From the NCBI RefSeq assembly GCF_001679005.1, contig NZ_LXTW01000006.1:52832-116831 (forward strand): a DNA stretch of 64,000 bases, given 5' to 3'. Positions within the stretch are counted from its first letter, which is position 1, and every line of letters starts with the position of its first letter. Made by a program: the position numbers and the translations under genes. This DNA comes from Moraxella nonliquefaciens (lineage in GTDB: Bacteria; Pseudomonadota; Gammaproteobacteria; Pseudomonadales; Moraxellaceae). This document shows, one piece after another, positions 1 to 8,589 of the stretch. Below the pieces are notes generated by a model. The model saw nothing but the letters and a program-made list of their open reading frames with translations, did not search any database and was not told the origin of the DNA.

Positions 1-521
1 ATAAAATCAAAAACAGCAGATAAATCGGTCATGATAGTGGTTCAAGCGGTCAATGGCAATGGCTAAAATGGTTCTTAAAATGGCTCTTAGAGCACTTTCA
101 TCATGGGGATAAATCAAAACTTTACAAGAGAGTTATCAAAGCAAATTTCCACTCGCCCCAATTTAAATGAATACAAGTTTAAATGAACGTAAGTGATGCG
201 GTTTGTTTGTTTGTTATTTTTCATATTCTCTAAAAGCAAGCAGCTCTGATTGTTTGGGATTGAACTTTTAAAATCGCCCTACCGTTTAACAGACATTTTT
301 CATGACAAAATGACAAATAAAACATAAATACATTTCAATTCAATAAAACCCATACGTTTACAAAAATATTGATAAAAATAACGCAGACTCGCTAAAATTT
401 TGACAAAATTTGACCAAAATTCTGATAAACTTGACATCTTAGTGATTTGCCAATCATTTAACATCTAATTTAATAATTTGTTTTTTAATATCAATTTTTT
501 AATATCAATAGAGGACAATTC
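1..521. other. Left-edge non-coding region
   Basis: No convincing gene is visible in these 521 bases on either strand. A minus-strand stretch of about 36 codons is open near the left edge, but it lacks a good start and ends in TGA before the window edge, so it is not called. The region is AT-rich. Its right end carries a perfect 14-bp tandem duplication (481-494 and 495-508) directly before the ribosome binding site of the next gene. A TTGACA hexamer lies at 431-436, but no good -10 follows at standard spacing. Confidence 0.5.
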
Positions 522-1226
522 ATGAGTTTATTGCAAAACATCATCGCTCAGGTCGCCCAAAGCACACTCAATCAAAACACACCAACTGGCGGTCAGCCCC
601 AGCAACAAAACAGTGCAATCGGTACACTGCTAGGTAGCGTACTTGGCAGTCAGACCCAACAAAATACCACATTAAGTGGTGTGCTTGGGCAGGTTTTGGG
701 CAATTCCCAACAAACCCAAAATGGGCTAAGCGGTGTGTTAGGCTCACTCTTAGGAGGCGGTCAAACTCATCAAAACATACCTGCCAGAGATTTGGGCAGT
801 GTGTTGGGGCAAATACTTAGCAGTCAATCCGCCGAGCAAAAAGGTGGATTTAACAAAAATACCCTGCTTTTGGCACTCATTCCCATCGTGCTCGGTTATA
901 TCCAAAAAAATGGGGGTCTGTCAGGCGTGCTTGCCAAATTTCAAGGCAGTGAACTGGCAAGCAAAGCCCAATCGTGGATAAACAACGACACAGCCAATGA
1001 TGGACTAAACCCCCAAGACGTGGTAGAACTGTTTGGCAAAGATGAGATTAACCGTGTCTGCCAGCAAACAGGAGCCAGCCAAACACAAGTTTGTCAAGGC
1101 ATTGCCGAGCTACTGCCACAGGTCATGAATGACCTAACCCCTAACGGCAACCTAGCCACCGAAAGCGAGGCTAATGCTGAGATTAATCAAATCTTACAGC
1201 AGGTAGGCATCAATCGCCAACAATGA
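522..1226 (+). CDS. YidB-like DUF937 family protein
   Basis: A 234-residue protein resembling the YidB/DUF937 family, whose biochemical role is unknown. The N-terminal 100 residues are rich in Gly, Gln, Leu and Asn and repeat a GVLGQVLG / GVLGSLLG type motif several times. A hydrophobic stretch (LLLALIPIVLGYI, about residues 115-128) follows, then a helical C-terminal domain with the DVVELFG...GIAELLPQVMNDLTPNG pattern typical of the family. It is longer than E. coli YidB (about 130 residues), mostly through the repeats. The start is supported by GAGGA at 511-515, seven bases before ATG. It stands alone, followed by a strong hairpin terminator. Confidence 0.75.
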   Translation: MSLLQNIIAQVAQSTLNQNTPTGGQPQQQNSAIGTLLGSVLGSQTQQNTTLSGVLGQVLGNSQQTQNGLSGVLGSLLGGGQTHQNIPARDLGSVLGQILSSQSAEQKGGFNKNTLLLALIPIVLGYIQKNGGLSGVLAKFQGSELASKAQSWINNDTANDGLNPQDVVELFGKDEINRVCQQTGASQTQVCQGIAELLPQVMNDLTPNGNLATESEANAEINQILQQVGINRQQ

Positions 1227-1253
1227 GCCAAACCCATCAAAACCTAAAACCAC

Positions 1254-1280
1254 AAAGAGTGTCATATGACACTCTTTTTA
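1254..1280 (+). terminator. Rho-independent terminator after the YidB-like gene
   Basis: AAAGAGTGTC and its reverse complement GACACTCTTT flank a central ATAT, followed by T residues. It lies 28 bases after the stop codon of the preceding gene. Confidence 0.8.
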
Positions 1281-1566
1281 TGGCAAATAATGACTTTGCC
1301 AGTTTATAAAAATGGTAACTCATACGCAGTATTTACAAATACCAATAATCATGACATAATTATTTATAAAGACACCCTTTAAATAACCATACATATGTTA
1401 TAATTAAGAGAATAAAAATTAAGTGAGTAAATTAGTCATTTTAAGGCTCGTTATAAGTTAGTTTTTGATTAAACACACAATACCACTTTAATACCACTTT
1501 AATGCTTGATATATTTATTTACAAATAAATACCAATAACATCCAATCACACCAAAGATACAATCCC
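1281..1566. other. Intergenic spacer before pdxB
   Basis: This AT-rich spacer has no coding potential that I can support. It carries a perfect 11-bp tandem duplication (ATACCACTTTA at 1480-1490 and 1491-1501). A promoter for pdxB probably lies here but no strong -35/-10 pair was recognised. Confidence 0.5.
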
Positions 1567-2631
1567 ATGATAACCATACTAGCCGATGAAAATATTACCC
1601 ATTTGGACGATTATTTTTGCCATGATAATATTAAACTCATCAAATTAAAAGGGCGTGAAATTAGCCAATCCGTCATTGACAACCATAATCCAACTGCTTT
1701 GCTCATTCGCTCGGTAACCCCCATCAATTCAAATACCATCACAAACCCTAAAAACATCAAATTCATCGGATCGGCAACCATTGGTACAGACCATGTAGAT
1801 AATGAATTTATTCATTCAAACAATATCCACTTTGCCAATGCCAAAGGTTCAAGCAAACATTCAGTTGCTCAGTATGTCATTACTGCCATTTTAAGCAAAT
1901 TTTCCAATTTTTTACATAAAAAAATCACAATAGGCATTATAGGTTTGGGTAATATCGGGGGAACACTCGCCCAATACGCCAAAGAGCTGGGCTGGCAAAT
2001 ATTAGGGTATGACCCTTATTTGCCAATATCGGATACTAATAACAGCAGTTTTGATGAATTATTAAAAAATAGTGACATCATCTCCATTCACACACCATTA
2101 ACCAAAACAGGCAGTCATCCCACCCATCAATTATTTAACCAATCCATTTTTAAACAATTAAAAAATCATGCCATCTTAATCAATACCGCTCGAGGTGAGA
2201 TTATTCATCAAGATGATTTATTATGGGCGATAAACAATAAAAACATTAGCGTGATATTAGACGTTTTTCCTTTTGAACCGATGATTGATAAAATATTGTT
2301 AGACAAACTCACCATTGCCACATCTCATATTGCAGGCTATACCCTAGATGGCAAACTGCGTGGTACAGATATGGTTTATCAGGCATTTTGTGAATGTTTT
2401 AATTTACCTATTTTACAGAGTATGAATGATTTAATGCCAACCAATAATTATCATTGGCAAATATTAAAAAATGAGCTGTTAAATGGTGATACTCATCATT
2501 TAAAAATTTATTATGACATTTTAAAAGACGACAATCATTTACGTAAAATTTGTGCTGATAAAGTACATGGGGCAGATTTTGATGAATTAAGAAAACAATA
2601 TGAACTAAAAAGAGAATGGCTTTATGATTAA
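1567..2631 (+). CDS. pdxB: Erythronate-4-phosphate dehydrogenase
   Basis: A 354-residue D-isomer-specific 2-hydroxyacid dehydrogenase. It oxidises 4-phosphoerythronate in the second step of DXP-dependent pyridoxal phosphate synthesis, in the cytosol. The N-terminal domain includes the ADENI start typical of PdxB. The Rossmann NAD-binding motif GLGNIGGTLA is at about residues 125-134, the substrate/NAD segment LINTARGEI follows at about 212-220, and the catalytic His is in TSHIAGYT at about 256. It is slightly shorter than the E. coli enzyme (378), mostly in the C-terminal part. The gene overlaps the start of epmA by 8 bases, so the two are probably co-translated. It is more AT-rich than neighbours such as trmD. 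Confidence 0.93.
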   Translation: MITILADENITHLDDYFCHDNIKLIKLKGREISQSVIDNHNPTALLIRSVTPINSNTITNPKNIKFIGSATIGTDHVDNEFIHSNNIHFANAKGSSKHSVAQYVITAILSKFSNFLHKKITIGIIGLGNIGGTLAQYAKELGWQILGYDPYLPISDTNNSSFDELLKNSDIISIHTPLTKTGSHPTHQLFNQSIFKQLKNHAILINTARGEIIHQDDLLWAINNKNISVILDVFPFEPMIDKILLDKLTIATSHIAGYTLDGKLRGTDMVYQAFCECFNLPILQSMNDLMPTNNYHWQILKNELLNGDTHHLKIYYDILKDDNHLRKICADKVHGADFDELRKQYELKREWLYD

Positions 2632-3592
2632 TACCGATTATCGCCCAAGCATGACATTAGACATTGCCATAAATAAAGCCCAAATGATTGCTGATATTCG
2701 TCAGTTTTTTGGCAATCGGGGCGTATTAGAGATTACCACACCCATATTATCCAATCACGGCAATACTGACATATTTATAGAAAGCGTGAGTGCCAATTTT
2801 AAGCAATATGGTAAATTAAAAACAGGTTATCTACACACATCACCAGAATTTGCCATGAAACGAGTATTGGCAGAGTATCAAATACCAATTTATCAGATTT
2901 GTCAGGTATTTCGTGATAATGAAAAAGGAGATAAACACAATATAGAATTTACCATGTTAGAATGGTATCGCCCTGATTTTAATTTGGCTGATTTGGCAAA
3001 TGAATTAAATGCACTCATCAGTGTGGCACTTCATAAAAATCTGCCCTTTAAAACTTATCGCTACGCCCAAGCCTTTAATGACATGCTTGGCATTCACCCT
3101 TTTTGTGCTGATATTGACACATTGCAACAAGTTGCCCTAGCACAGGGCATTCATCTGAACATGGGTAATGACAGACAAGGTTGGCTTGATTTGCTATTTT
3201 CTCATGTGATAGAGCCGACTTTGGGGCATGATTTACCAACACTCATCACAGATTATCCTGTGGCAACAGCATCCTTGGCGAAAGTTACAAGCGATGTGGA
3301 TGGCTATGATGTTGCCAAACGCTTTGAACTGTATATCAACGGCATAGAGATTGCCAATGCCTATGATGAACTTACCAGTGGCGATGAACTATTCAAACGA
3401 TTCACACAGGACAATCATGAGCGAGAAAAGTTGGGTTTACCGGTCATTCCCATTGACATGAATCTTATCCGAGCATGTGATGATTTACCGCCATGTAGTG
3501 GCATTGCTTTGGGGATTGACCGCTTATTTATGGTGCGTGAAAAACTCTCTGACATCAGTCAAGCGGTCATGATGATGACAGACAGAGCATGA
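2624..3592 (+). CDS. epmA: Elongation factor P beta-lysylation enzyme (EF-P-(R)-beta-lysine ligase)
   Basis: A 322-residue class II lysyl-tRNA-synthetase paralogue (EpmA/PoxA/GenX) without the anticodon-binding domain. It activates (R)-beta-lysine and attaches it to a conserved lysine of elongation factor P, which relieves stalling at proline runs. Class II motif 2 is visible as QVFRDNEKGDKHNIEFTMLE (about residues 101-120), and motif 3 as SGIALGIDRLFM (about 292-303). The length matches the E. coli protein (325). It overlaps pdxB by 8 bases. The gene for EpmC is also in this window (22218-22934). EpmB and EF-P are not. Confidence 0.93.
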   Translation: MINTDYRPSMTLDIAINKAQMIADIRQFFGNRGVLEITTPILSNHGNTDIFIESVSANFKQYGKLKTGYLHTSPEFAMKRVLAEYQIPIYQICQVFRDNEKGDKHNIEFTMLEWYRPDFNLADLANELNALISVALHKNLPFKTYRYAQAFNDMLGIHPFCADIDTLQQVALAQGIHLNMGNDRQGWLDLLFSHVIEPTLGHDLPTLITDYPVATASLAKVTSDVDGYDVAKRFELYINGIEIANAYDELTSGDELFKRFTQDNHEREKLGLPVIPIDMNLIRACDDLPPCSGIALGIDRLFMVREKLSDISQAVMMMTDRA

Positions 3593-3606
3593 CTGTGAGA
3601 ATATGG

Positions 3607-4371
3607 CTACTTATCATTTGATTCCTGTAACCATCTTGCCTGCTCTTTGGTCGGCGTAAAACACTCCCACAGGTCAGGGCGACGGGTTTTGGTACGTTTG
3701 ACCTGCTCTAAAAAACGCCATTTAGCAATGTTAGCATGATGACCTGACAGCAATACATCAGGGACTTTTTTATCCTTAAAAATCAATGGCTTGGTATAGT
3801 GAGGGCAGTCTAGCAGTCCATCAACAAAACTGTCCTCCATGGCAGATTTGTCATCATTTAACACGCTTGGCAAACGACGAATGACGCTGTCCATCAATAC
3901 CATCGCAGGCAATTCACCCCCTGTCAGTACATAATCACCAATGGAAATCTCACCATCAACATAAGCACTAAGTAGCCGTTCATCAATCCCTTCATAACGC
4001 CCACAAAGCAGTATCATACCATCTTGCTCGCTACATCTTAGCACCGTCTGTTCATCCAATGTCTTGCCCTGTGGCGACAGATAGATGACAGGACAAATGG
4101 GGTTATCCTTGCCTGCACTTGCAAAATACTCGTCAGCCAAAGCCTTGGCATATAATATCGCCCGTTCCAATGGTTCAGCCAACATAACCATGCCCGGTCC
4201 ACCACCAAAGGGACGCTCATCAATACGCCGATAATTGTCCGTGGTAAAATCCCTAGGATTAACAATGTGTATCACCACCTGCCCACGCTCCACGGCACGC
4301 CCTGTAATACCAAAATCTGTGGTTGCTTCAAACATCTTGGGTAAGATACTAATAACTACAAAAAACATCAT
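3607..4371 (-). CDS. trmD: tRNA (guanine-N1)-methyltransferase
   Basis: A 254-residue SPOUT methyltransferase that makes m1G37 next to the anticodon of several tRNAs, which prevents +1 frameshifting. Diagnostic segments are the DDRPFGGGPGM-like stretch (ERPFGGGPGMVML), the trefoil-knot AdoMet site YLSPQGKTL and ILLCGRYEGIDER, followed by SIGDYVLTGGELPAM and LLDCPHYTKP. The ATG directly follows the coaD stop codon, and a second in-frame ATG follows at once, so either could be used with AAAGGTGA as the ribosome site. TrmD is usually linked to rpsP-rimM-rplS; here it is paired with coaD instead. It converges with epmA across a 14-base gap. Confidence 0.96.
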   Translation of the reverse strand: MMFFVVISILPKMFEATTDFGITGRAVERGQVVIHIVNPRDFTTDNYRRIDERPFGGGPGMVMLAEPLERAILYAKALADEYFASAGKDNPICPVIYLSPQGKTLDEQTVLRCSEQDGMILLCGRYEGIDERLLSAYVDGEISIGDYVLTGGELPAMVLMDSVIRRLPSVLNDDKSAMEDSFVDGLLDCPHYTKPLIFKDKKVPDVLLSGHHANIAKWRFLEQVKRTKTRRPDLWECFTPTKEQARWLQESNDK

Positions 4372-4863
4372 TCACCTTTGCTGACCGAACTTTTTGGTAA
4401 AGCCATCCAACACACAAGATGGTACAAATTTTGAGACATCACCGCCGAGTTTGGCAACTTCTCGCACAAGCGTGGATGAGACAAATGAGTATTCTTGGGC
4501 AGGGGTCAAAAATACCGCCTCAAAGCTCTCATCTAAGCTACGGTTCATGTTAGCAAGTCCAAATTCATACTCAAAATCACTCACCGCACGCAGTCCACGA
4601 ATGATTGCCACCGCCTTTTGTTCTTTAACAAAATCCACGAGCAAGCCCTCAAAACCGACCACCGATACACGGTCATTATCCTTAAAAATCTCCTGCACCA
4701 GTGCCACTCGTTCATCAAAACTAAATAATGGTTTTTTGTGATGAGCGAACGCCACCGAGATGACAACCTCATCAAAGATTTTTAAGGCACGATTAGCAAG
4801 GTCAATGTGTCCGTTGGTGATGGGGTCAAAGGTACCAGGGTATAGGGCTTTTTTTGGTGTCAT
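4372..4863 (-). CDS. coaD: Phosphopantetheine adenylyltransferase
   Basis: A 163-residue nucleotidyltransferase that transfers AMP from ATP to 4'-phosphopantetheine, the penultimate step of coenzyme A synthesis. The N-terminal YPGTFDPITNGHIDL carries the TxGH/HxGH-type nucleotide-binding motif. RGLRAVSDFEYEF and the late YSFVSSTLVREVA segment match the CoaD family along its full length (about 160 residues). It is the first gene of a two-gene unit with trmD, with no gap between its stop and the trmD start. CoaE, the last enzyme of the same pathway, is also in this window at 17103-17750. Confidence 0.96.
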   Translation of the reverse strand: MTPKKALYPGTFDPITNGHIDLANRALKIFDEVVISVAFAHHKKPLFSFDERVALVQEIFKDNDRVSVVGFEGLLVDFVKEQKAVAIIRGLRAVSDFEYEFGLANMNRSLDESFEAVFLTPAQEYSFVSSTLVREVAKLGGDVSKFVPSCVLDGFTKKFGQQR

Positions 4864-4976
4864 GGTTTTTGATATATTGACAAAAATGATTTTAAAAAAT
4901 GCTTATAGTAACAAATTTTTGACGCTTTGGGGATTTTATTTTAAATTTTTGCACATAACACACAAAAAGCATAAAA

Positions 4977-5007
4977 AGAAAAAGCCGAACCAATGTCCGA
5001 CTTTTTG
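4977..5007 (-). terminator. Possible terminator after nfsA
   Basis: An imperfect hairpin (AAAAAGCCG paired with CGACTTTTT, one mismatch) lies just beyond the nfsA stop. A T-rich tract follows on the minus strand. Confidence 0.45.
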
Positions 5008-5014
5008 TGTTTGG

Positions 5015-5797
5015 TTAGCGTTTGGCAAAGCCCTGCGATTGTAAATATTCTAGCATAAACGGACGCACCTCCCCACCAAAGGTTTTGGCAATTTGTTCTA
5101 CCCAGTCAAGCTCTAAGCCACGGTCAGCATAGTAGTCCCTCACTTTGTCATTATAAGATGATAACACATCATCGCTTGGGGTTTTATAGGTGTCGGTTGA
5201 GACGATGACATCAAGCGGTAGGCGTGGTCGCTGAGATTGATTGATTTTGGCGGTTTGGTCAGGATGCCCCAAACACAGCCCAAATAGTGGCACAACATGC
5301 TTTGGCAAAGAGAGCAATTCACTGGCTCGTTTAATATCATTACGCAGTGAACCAATATACACCCCACCCAACCCAAAACTCTCAGCAGCTGCCAGCATGT
5401 TTTGAGCCATGAGTGCTGAGTCAATCACTCCAATAAGCATTACCTCTGTCCAGTCGGTATTGACATCAGCAAGGGCGTGATGACGATAAGCATCCATACA
5501 AAATACCAGATATTCAGCACAACTCTCAACATAGTCATGCCCCAAACGTTTGCCTTGTGAGAGCAGTTCGTTGTATTTGTCCTCGCTTAGGTTATTAGAG
5601 ATTTGACGAAACGCCGTCCGCTTTGCTTTATCACGCACACGCACCACACTCGCCGCTTGTAGATAACTTGATGTAGAGACAGCACGCCCTGCCTCCAAGA
5701 TGGCATTTAGCATGTCATCAGAGATTGGTTCATTGGTATATTTACGCACCGAGCGATGATTTAGTAAGGTTTGTAGGGTTGGCTGTGAGTTTAGCAT
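5015..5797 (-). CDS. nfsA: Oxygen-insensitive NADPH nitroreductase, NfsA-like
   Basis: A 260-residue flavin nitroreductase of the NfsA/FRP group, which reduces nitroaromatics and quinones with NADPH and FMN. Matches to NfsA include the N-terminal HRSVRKYTNEPIS (FMN phosphate contacts), AAESFGLGGVYIGSLRNDI in the middle, PLFGLCLGHPD, and the C-terminal FMLEYLQSQGFAKR. The start at 5797 is preferred because MLNSQPTLQTLL aligns with the family start and AGGAT lies eight bases upstream; a longer reading frame from 5836 lacks these. The gene stands alone and is divergent from smpB. NfsA-type genes are often induced by redox stress, but no binding site was recognised here. Confidence 0.87.
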   Translation of the reverse strand: MLNSQPTLQTLLNHRSVRKYTNEPISDDMLNAILEAGRAVSTSSYLQAASVVRVRDKAKRTAFRQISNNLSEDKYNELLSQGKRLGHDYVESCAEYLVFCMDAYRHHALADVNTDWTEVMLIGVIDSALMAQNMLAAAESFGLGGVYIGSLRNDIKRASELLSLPKHVVPLFGLCLGHPDQTAKINQSQRPRLPLDVIVSTDTYKTPSDDVLSSYNDKVRDYYADRGLELDWVEQIAKTFGGEVRPFMLEYLQSQGFAKR

Positions 5798-5897
5798 ATC
5801 AAATCCTGTGATGATAAATTTACCCCATCTTATCAAGTATTAACCCCAAAGGCAAATGCTGTTTTATTAGACAAATGTAACATGGGCATGGGTTTGT

Positions 5898-5926
5898 TTG
5901 TAATTATTTGGCAAATCTCTTATAAT
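5898..5926 (+). promoter_or_regulatory. smpB promoter
   Basis: TTGTAA (5898-5903), a 17-base spacer and a perfect TATAAT (5921-5926). The predicted transcript starts near 5933, about 24 bases before the smpB ATG at 5957. Confidence 0.75.
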
Positions 5927-5956
5927 GGACGCATGAACAGCACTAGGAAAATAAAC

Positions 5957-6424
5957 ATGGCAAAAAAACCCTCAAACCAAATCTGTGCCAACAAGAAAGC
6001 TCGCCACGAATATTTTATTGAGGAGACCTTTGAGGCAGGTCTGTCGCTTGAAGGTTGGGAGGTCAAATCAATACGAGCAGGCAAAATGGCAATCACAGAT
6101 GCTTATGTGATTTTTAAAAACGGCGAAGCATTTTTGTTTGGGGCTCACATTCAACCCCTGCTAAGTAGCTCTACGCACATCAACCCTGACAATATCCGCA
6201 CTCGTAAATTACTGCTGCACCGCAAGCAGATTGATAAACTCTTTGGCATGGTCAACCAAAAAGGTTATGCCGTTATTCCTCTGTCATGCTACTGGAAAGG
6301 CAGTCGTGTCAAATGTGAAATTGCCCTAGCCAAAGGTAAAAAGCTCCATGATAAACGAGCCACACTCAAAGAACGTGATTGGCAGATGGATAAAAAACGT
6401 GGCTTTAAAGTAGATATGAGATAA
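5957..6424 (+). CDS. smpB: SsrA-binding protein SmpB
   Basis: A 155-residue RNA-binding protein that escorts tmRNA to stalled ribosomes for trans-translation. It shows the conserved KKARHEYFIEETFEAGL start, LEGWEVKSIRAGK, the LLLHRKQIDKL segment and the basic C-terminal tail KKLHDKRATLKERDW, which becomes helical in the decoding centre. The start at 5957 (MAKKPSNQ) is chosen over an upstream frame extension because AGGAAA precedes it and the family begins here. A strong promoter lies only about 30 bases upstream, so the longer version would start before the transcript. tmRNA itself is not in the window. Confidence 0.96.
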   Translation: MAKKPSNQICANKKARHEYFIEETFEAGLSLEGWEVKSIRAGKMAITDAYVIFKNGEAFLFGAHIQPLLSSSTHINPDNIRTRKLLLHRKQIDKLFGMVNQKGYAVIPLSCYWKGSRVKCEIALAKGKKLHDKRATLKERDWQMDKKRGFKVDMR

Positions 6425-6534
6425 GGGTATGCTGCCATTTATGACGTGCTTGCTCTTTATCAAACAATTAAGACCAAACAATGACAAATTAAAATTTAGA
6501 GACTTATAAGATAAACCCCAACTCATTGAATCAT

Positions 6535-6583
6535 TGAACCACACCCCAAAAGGTCAGGCATCTAACTTTTGGAGTGTGGTTCA
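6535..6583. repeat. 18-bp inverted repeat in the smpB/infC convergent spacer
   Basis: TGAACCACACCCCAAAAG at 6535-6552 and CTTTTGGAGTGTGGTTCA at 6566-6583 pair over 18 positions with one G-U-type mismatch and a 13-base loop. It sits between convergent smpB and infC. It could be a bidirectional terminator, but no clear T tract follows directly on either strand. Confidence 0.65.
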
Positions 6584-6604
6584 TATTCTGTTGGGATTTT
6601 TAAA

Positions 6605-7126
6605 TCACTTCTTTTTGGCAGGGCCTAACAGCATGCCCATTTGGCGACCTTCTACCTTAGGAGCTTGCTCAACGCTGGCAATCTCTTCGGTATCTTTGAT
6701 AATACGTTCAAGCTGAGCTCTTCCAATCTCTTGATGGCTCATCTCACGACCACGGAAACGAATGGAGACCTTGACTTTATCTTTATCCTCCAAAAACTCA
6801 ACGATTTTACGCAATTTGACTTGATAATCTGCCTCTTCTGTACCAGGGCGTAGCTTGATTTCTTTAAGCTGAGTCTGTTTTTGATTCTTTTTGGCTTCTT
6901 TTGCCTTTTGTTTTTGATCGTACAAATACTTTTTGTAATCCATAATTTTGGCAACAGGTGGCTTGGCATCTGGAACGAGTTCCACCAAATCCAAATTGGC
7001 CTCTCTTGCCTTTTCTAGGGCTGTTTTTAGATTGACAACACCAAGCATTTCGCCATCTTCTTTGACTAAGCGAACTTCTCTGGAACGAATGTCTTCATTG
7101 ACATTTAGACGGTTTGACGGTTTAAT
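6605..7126 (-). CDS. infC: Translation initiation factor IF-3 (ATT start)
   Basis: A 173-residue IF-3, which binds the 30S subunit and enforces correct start-codon and initiator-tRNA selection. The C-terminal domain has the EIKLRPGTEEADYQVKLRK and VKVSIRFRGREMSHQEIG signatures. From the first in-frame ATG (7048) the protein would lack about 26 N-terminal residues. Reading upstream gives the conserved NRLNVNEDIRSREVRLVKED segment, opened by ATT at 7126-7124 after an in-frame TGA and with GGAG eight bases before. AUU starts are the hallmark of E. coli infC autoregulation, so the same control is inferred. The usual partners rpmI and rplT do not follow; smpB converges instead. Confidence 0.93.
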   Translation of the reverse strand: MKPSNRLNVNEDIRSREVRLVKEDGEMLGVVNLKTALEKAREANLDLVELVPDAKPPVAKIMDYKKYLYDQKQKAKEAKKNQKQTQLKEIKLRPGTEEADYQVKLRKIVEFLEDKDKVKVSIRFRGREMSHQEIGRAQLERIIKDTEEIASVEQAPKVEGRQMGMLLGPAKKK

Positions 7127-7158
7127 GGGTCATACTCCAAATAAAAAGATAGACCCTT

Positions 7159-7187
7159 ATTTTACTTAAAAATGACGGGGATTTCAA
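7159..7187 (-). promoter_or_regulatory. infC promoter
   Basis: On the minus strand TTGAAA (7187-7182), 17 bases and TAAAAT (7164-7159) lie between the ABC-protein stop and the infC ATT start. This would give a short leader of about 25 bases and make infC independent of the upstream genes. Confidence 0.75.
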
Positions 7188-7194
7188 GGGGTTT

Positions 7195-8517
7195 TTAATG
7201 CCTGACTTCAATAACTAACCTTTGTCTTGCCAATTCATTAATTAACTCATCAAGATGACTTTTATTGATGCCATCCAAGTTTGCGTCCCATTCATCAAGA
7301 ATGATGACATCAACATCGCTTTTATTATTATTAATTTGCATTAATTGAGATGATAATTTTTGACCTGTGGATTTTTTATGATTTTGATGAAAAAATAAAT
7401 CATGGCTGACAGGCAAATAAAAAGCCCTATTTGATAATAATGTTTTTAAATACAACAAAAAACTGCTTTTACCTGCCCCATTACGCCCTTTAATCGTCAT
7501 TCTGCCATTTTTTGGCAAATGATTTAAATCAAAATCACTCAATGGCATGTTATTAATAAAAATCTCTTTAAAGTTAATTCTGCTTAATATGTCAATATCA
7601 GGCATATTTAACGAATTTTGCAAACCAACAAATCTGGCTTTAATGCCAGAAAAATTGGTTTGGTGAAAAACAAGTGCCTGACCCATTTGCAATAGCTGTA
7701 TTTGTCTTGGTAATGTTGCAACCAACAATGATAAAAATACATAATCATTGTGGTGTTTGATAAATAAATAAACAATAAAGCCCAATACAGGAATCATAAA
7801 CAAAATCATACCAAAACTAGAAATTAATTGATTGAATGATTGGCTGTGAATATGATATTTTTTTGAGCGGTTAAAATTATTTTTATAAATACGGTTAAAA
7901 ATACCCATATTATATTGATTATAAATAATTACATTGTCCCAAATTTTATTTAAAATGGCAATAAAATATATTCTGGATTTTTGAGATATTTTTGACATCT
8001 TAGATATTTGATTTTTATGGTAAAAAATAAAAAATTCCACCAATAAAAATCCAACGATATACGCCACCAATAAATCATAATCAAGAAAAAATCCCAAGAT
8101 TAAGATATTAATCAATAAATTTAAAATCAGTGCCACGCCATCAAATGCAAAGTCCAGCATGTCATCTATCACTGATTTACCCTCTTGACTGACAAAAACG
8201 GTGCTTTGGTCTTTTAGTTCTTTATTATTAAGCAAGACAGCTTTGCCAAAAAAAGTTGTCGTAAATTTTTGCACATAATTATTTAGTAGGTCAAATTTTG
8301 ATTTTTCTAAATAAATGGTTGCAAAATAAGCAGGGATATAAACAATGATTAACGATAAAACAAAACCAGCTAAATTTAGCAAAAAATCATCATTTTTAGC
8401 AATGTCTATGGCAAGATTTGCAATAAAATAGGTGGATAAGCCAACAATCATTTGTTGAATGAGTAAAAAAATAAAGCAAAGACATAATGATGGTGTGATG
8501 ATTTTCATGATATCCAT
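7195..8517 (-). CDS. Compact ABC exporter-like protein with degenerate signature motif
   Basis: A 440-residue protein with an N-terminal membrane half (about five to six hydrophobic segments, residues 5-260) and a short C-terminal ATPase half. The Walker A motif is GRNGAGKSS at about 343-351, and Walker B is VIILDEWDANLD near 405. The protein ends right at a putative H-loop (VIEVRH). The ATPase part is only about 125 residues after the membrane half, against about 200 or more in usual ABC exporters. The LSGGQ signature is replaced by a STGQKLSS-like stretch. The gene is very AT-rich compared with thrS and infC and sits between them, where many gammaproteobacteria have the two genes adjacent. 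A start at 8508 is possible, since GGAT lies before that ATG. The substrate is unknown. Confidence 0.7.
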   Translation of the reverse strand: MDIMKIITPSLCLCFIFLLIQQMIVGLSTYFIANLAIDIAKNDDFLLNLAGFVLSLIIVYIPAYFATIYLEKSKFDLLNNYVQKFTTTFFGKAVLLNNKELKDQSTVFVSQEGKSVIDDMLDFAFDGVALILNLLINILILGFFLDYDLLVAYIVGFLLVEFFIFYHKNQISKMSKISQKSRIYFIAILNKIWDNVIIYNQYNMGIFNRIYKNNFNRSKKYHIHSQSFNQLISSFGMILFMIPVLGFIVYLFIKHHNDYVFLSLLVATLPRQIQLLQMGQALVFHQTNFSGIKARFVGLQNSLNMPDIDILSRINFKEIFINNMPLSDFDLNHLPKNGRMTIKGRNGAGKSSFLLYLKTLLSNRAFYLPVSHDLFFHQNHKKSTGQKLSSQLMQINNNKSDVDVIILDEWDANLDGINKSHLDELINELARQRLVIEVRH

Positions 8518-8523
8518 AAAGAT

Positions 8524-8553
8524 AAATGGAAAGACAAATGGAAAGACAAATGG
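8524..8553. repeat. 12-bp tandem repeat, 2.5 copies
   Basis: AAATGGAAAGAC occurs at 8524-8535 and 8536-8547, followed by a half copy at 8548-8553, just upstream of the ABC-like gene. Confidence 0.9.
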
Positions 8554-8589
8554 GTTGTCAACAAAATAATTTCGTTAAACATGGTTTTA

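Noticed and set aside
1..125. A minus-strand open stretch at the left edge
   Set aside because: Only about 36 codons, with a stop just upstream and TGA near the window edge, and no good start or ribosome site.
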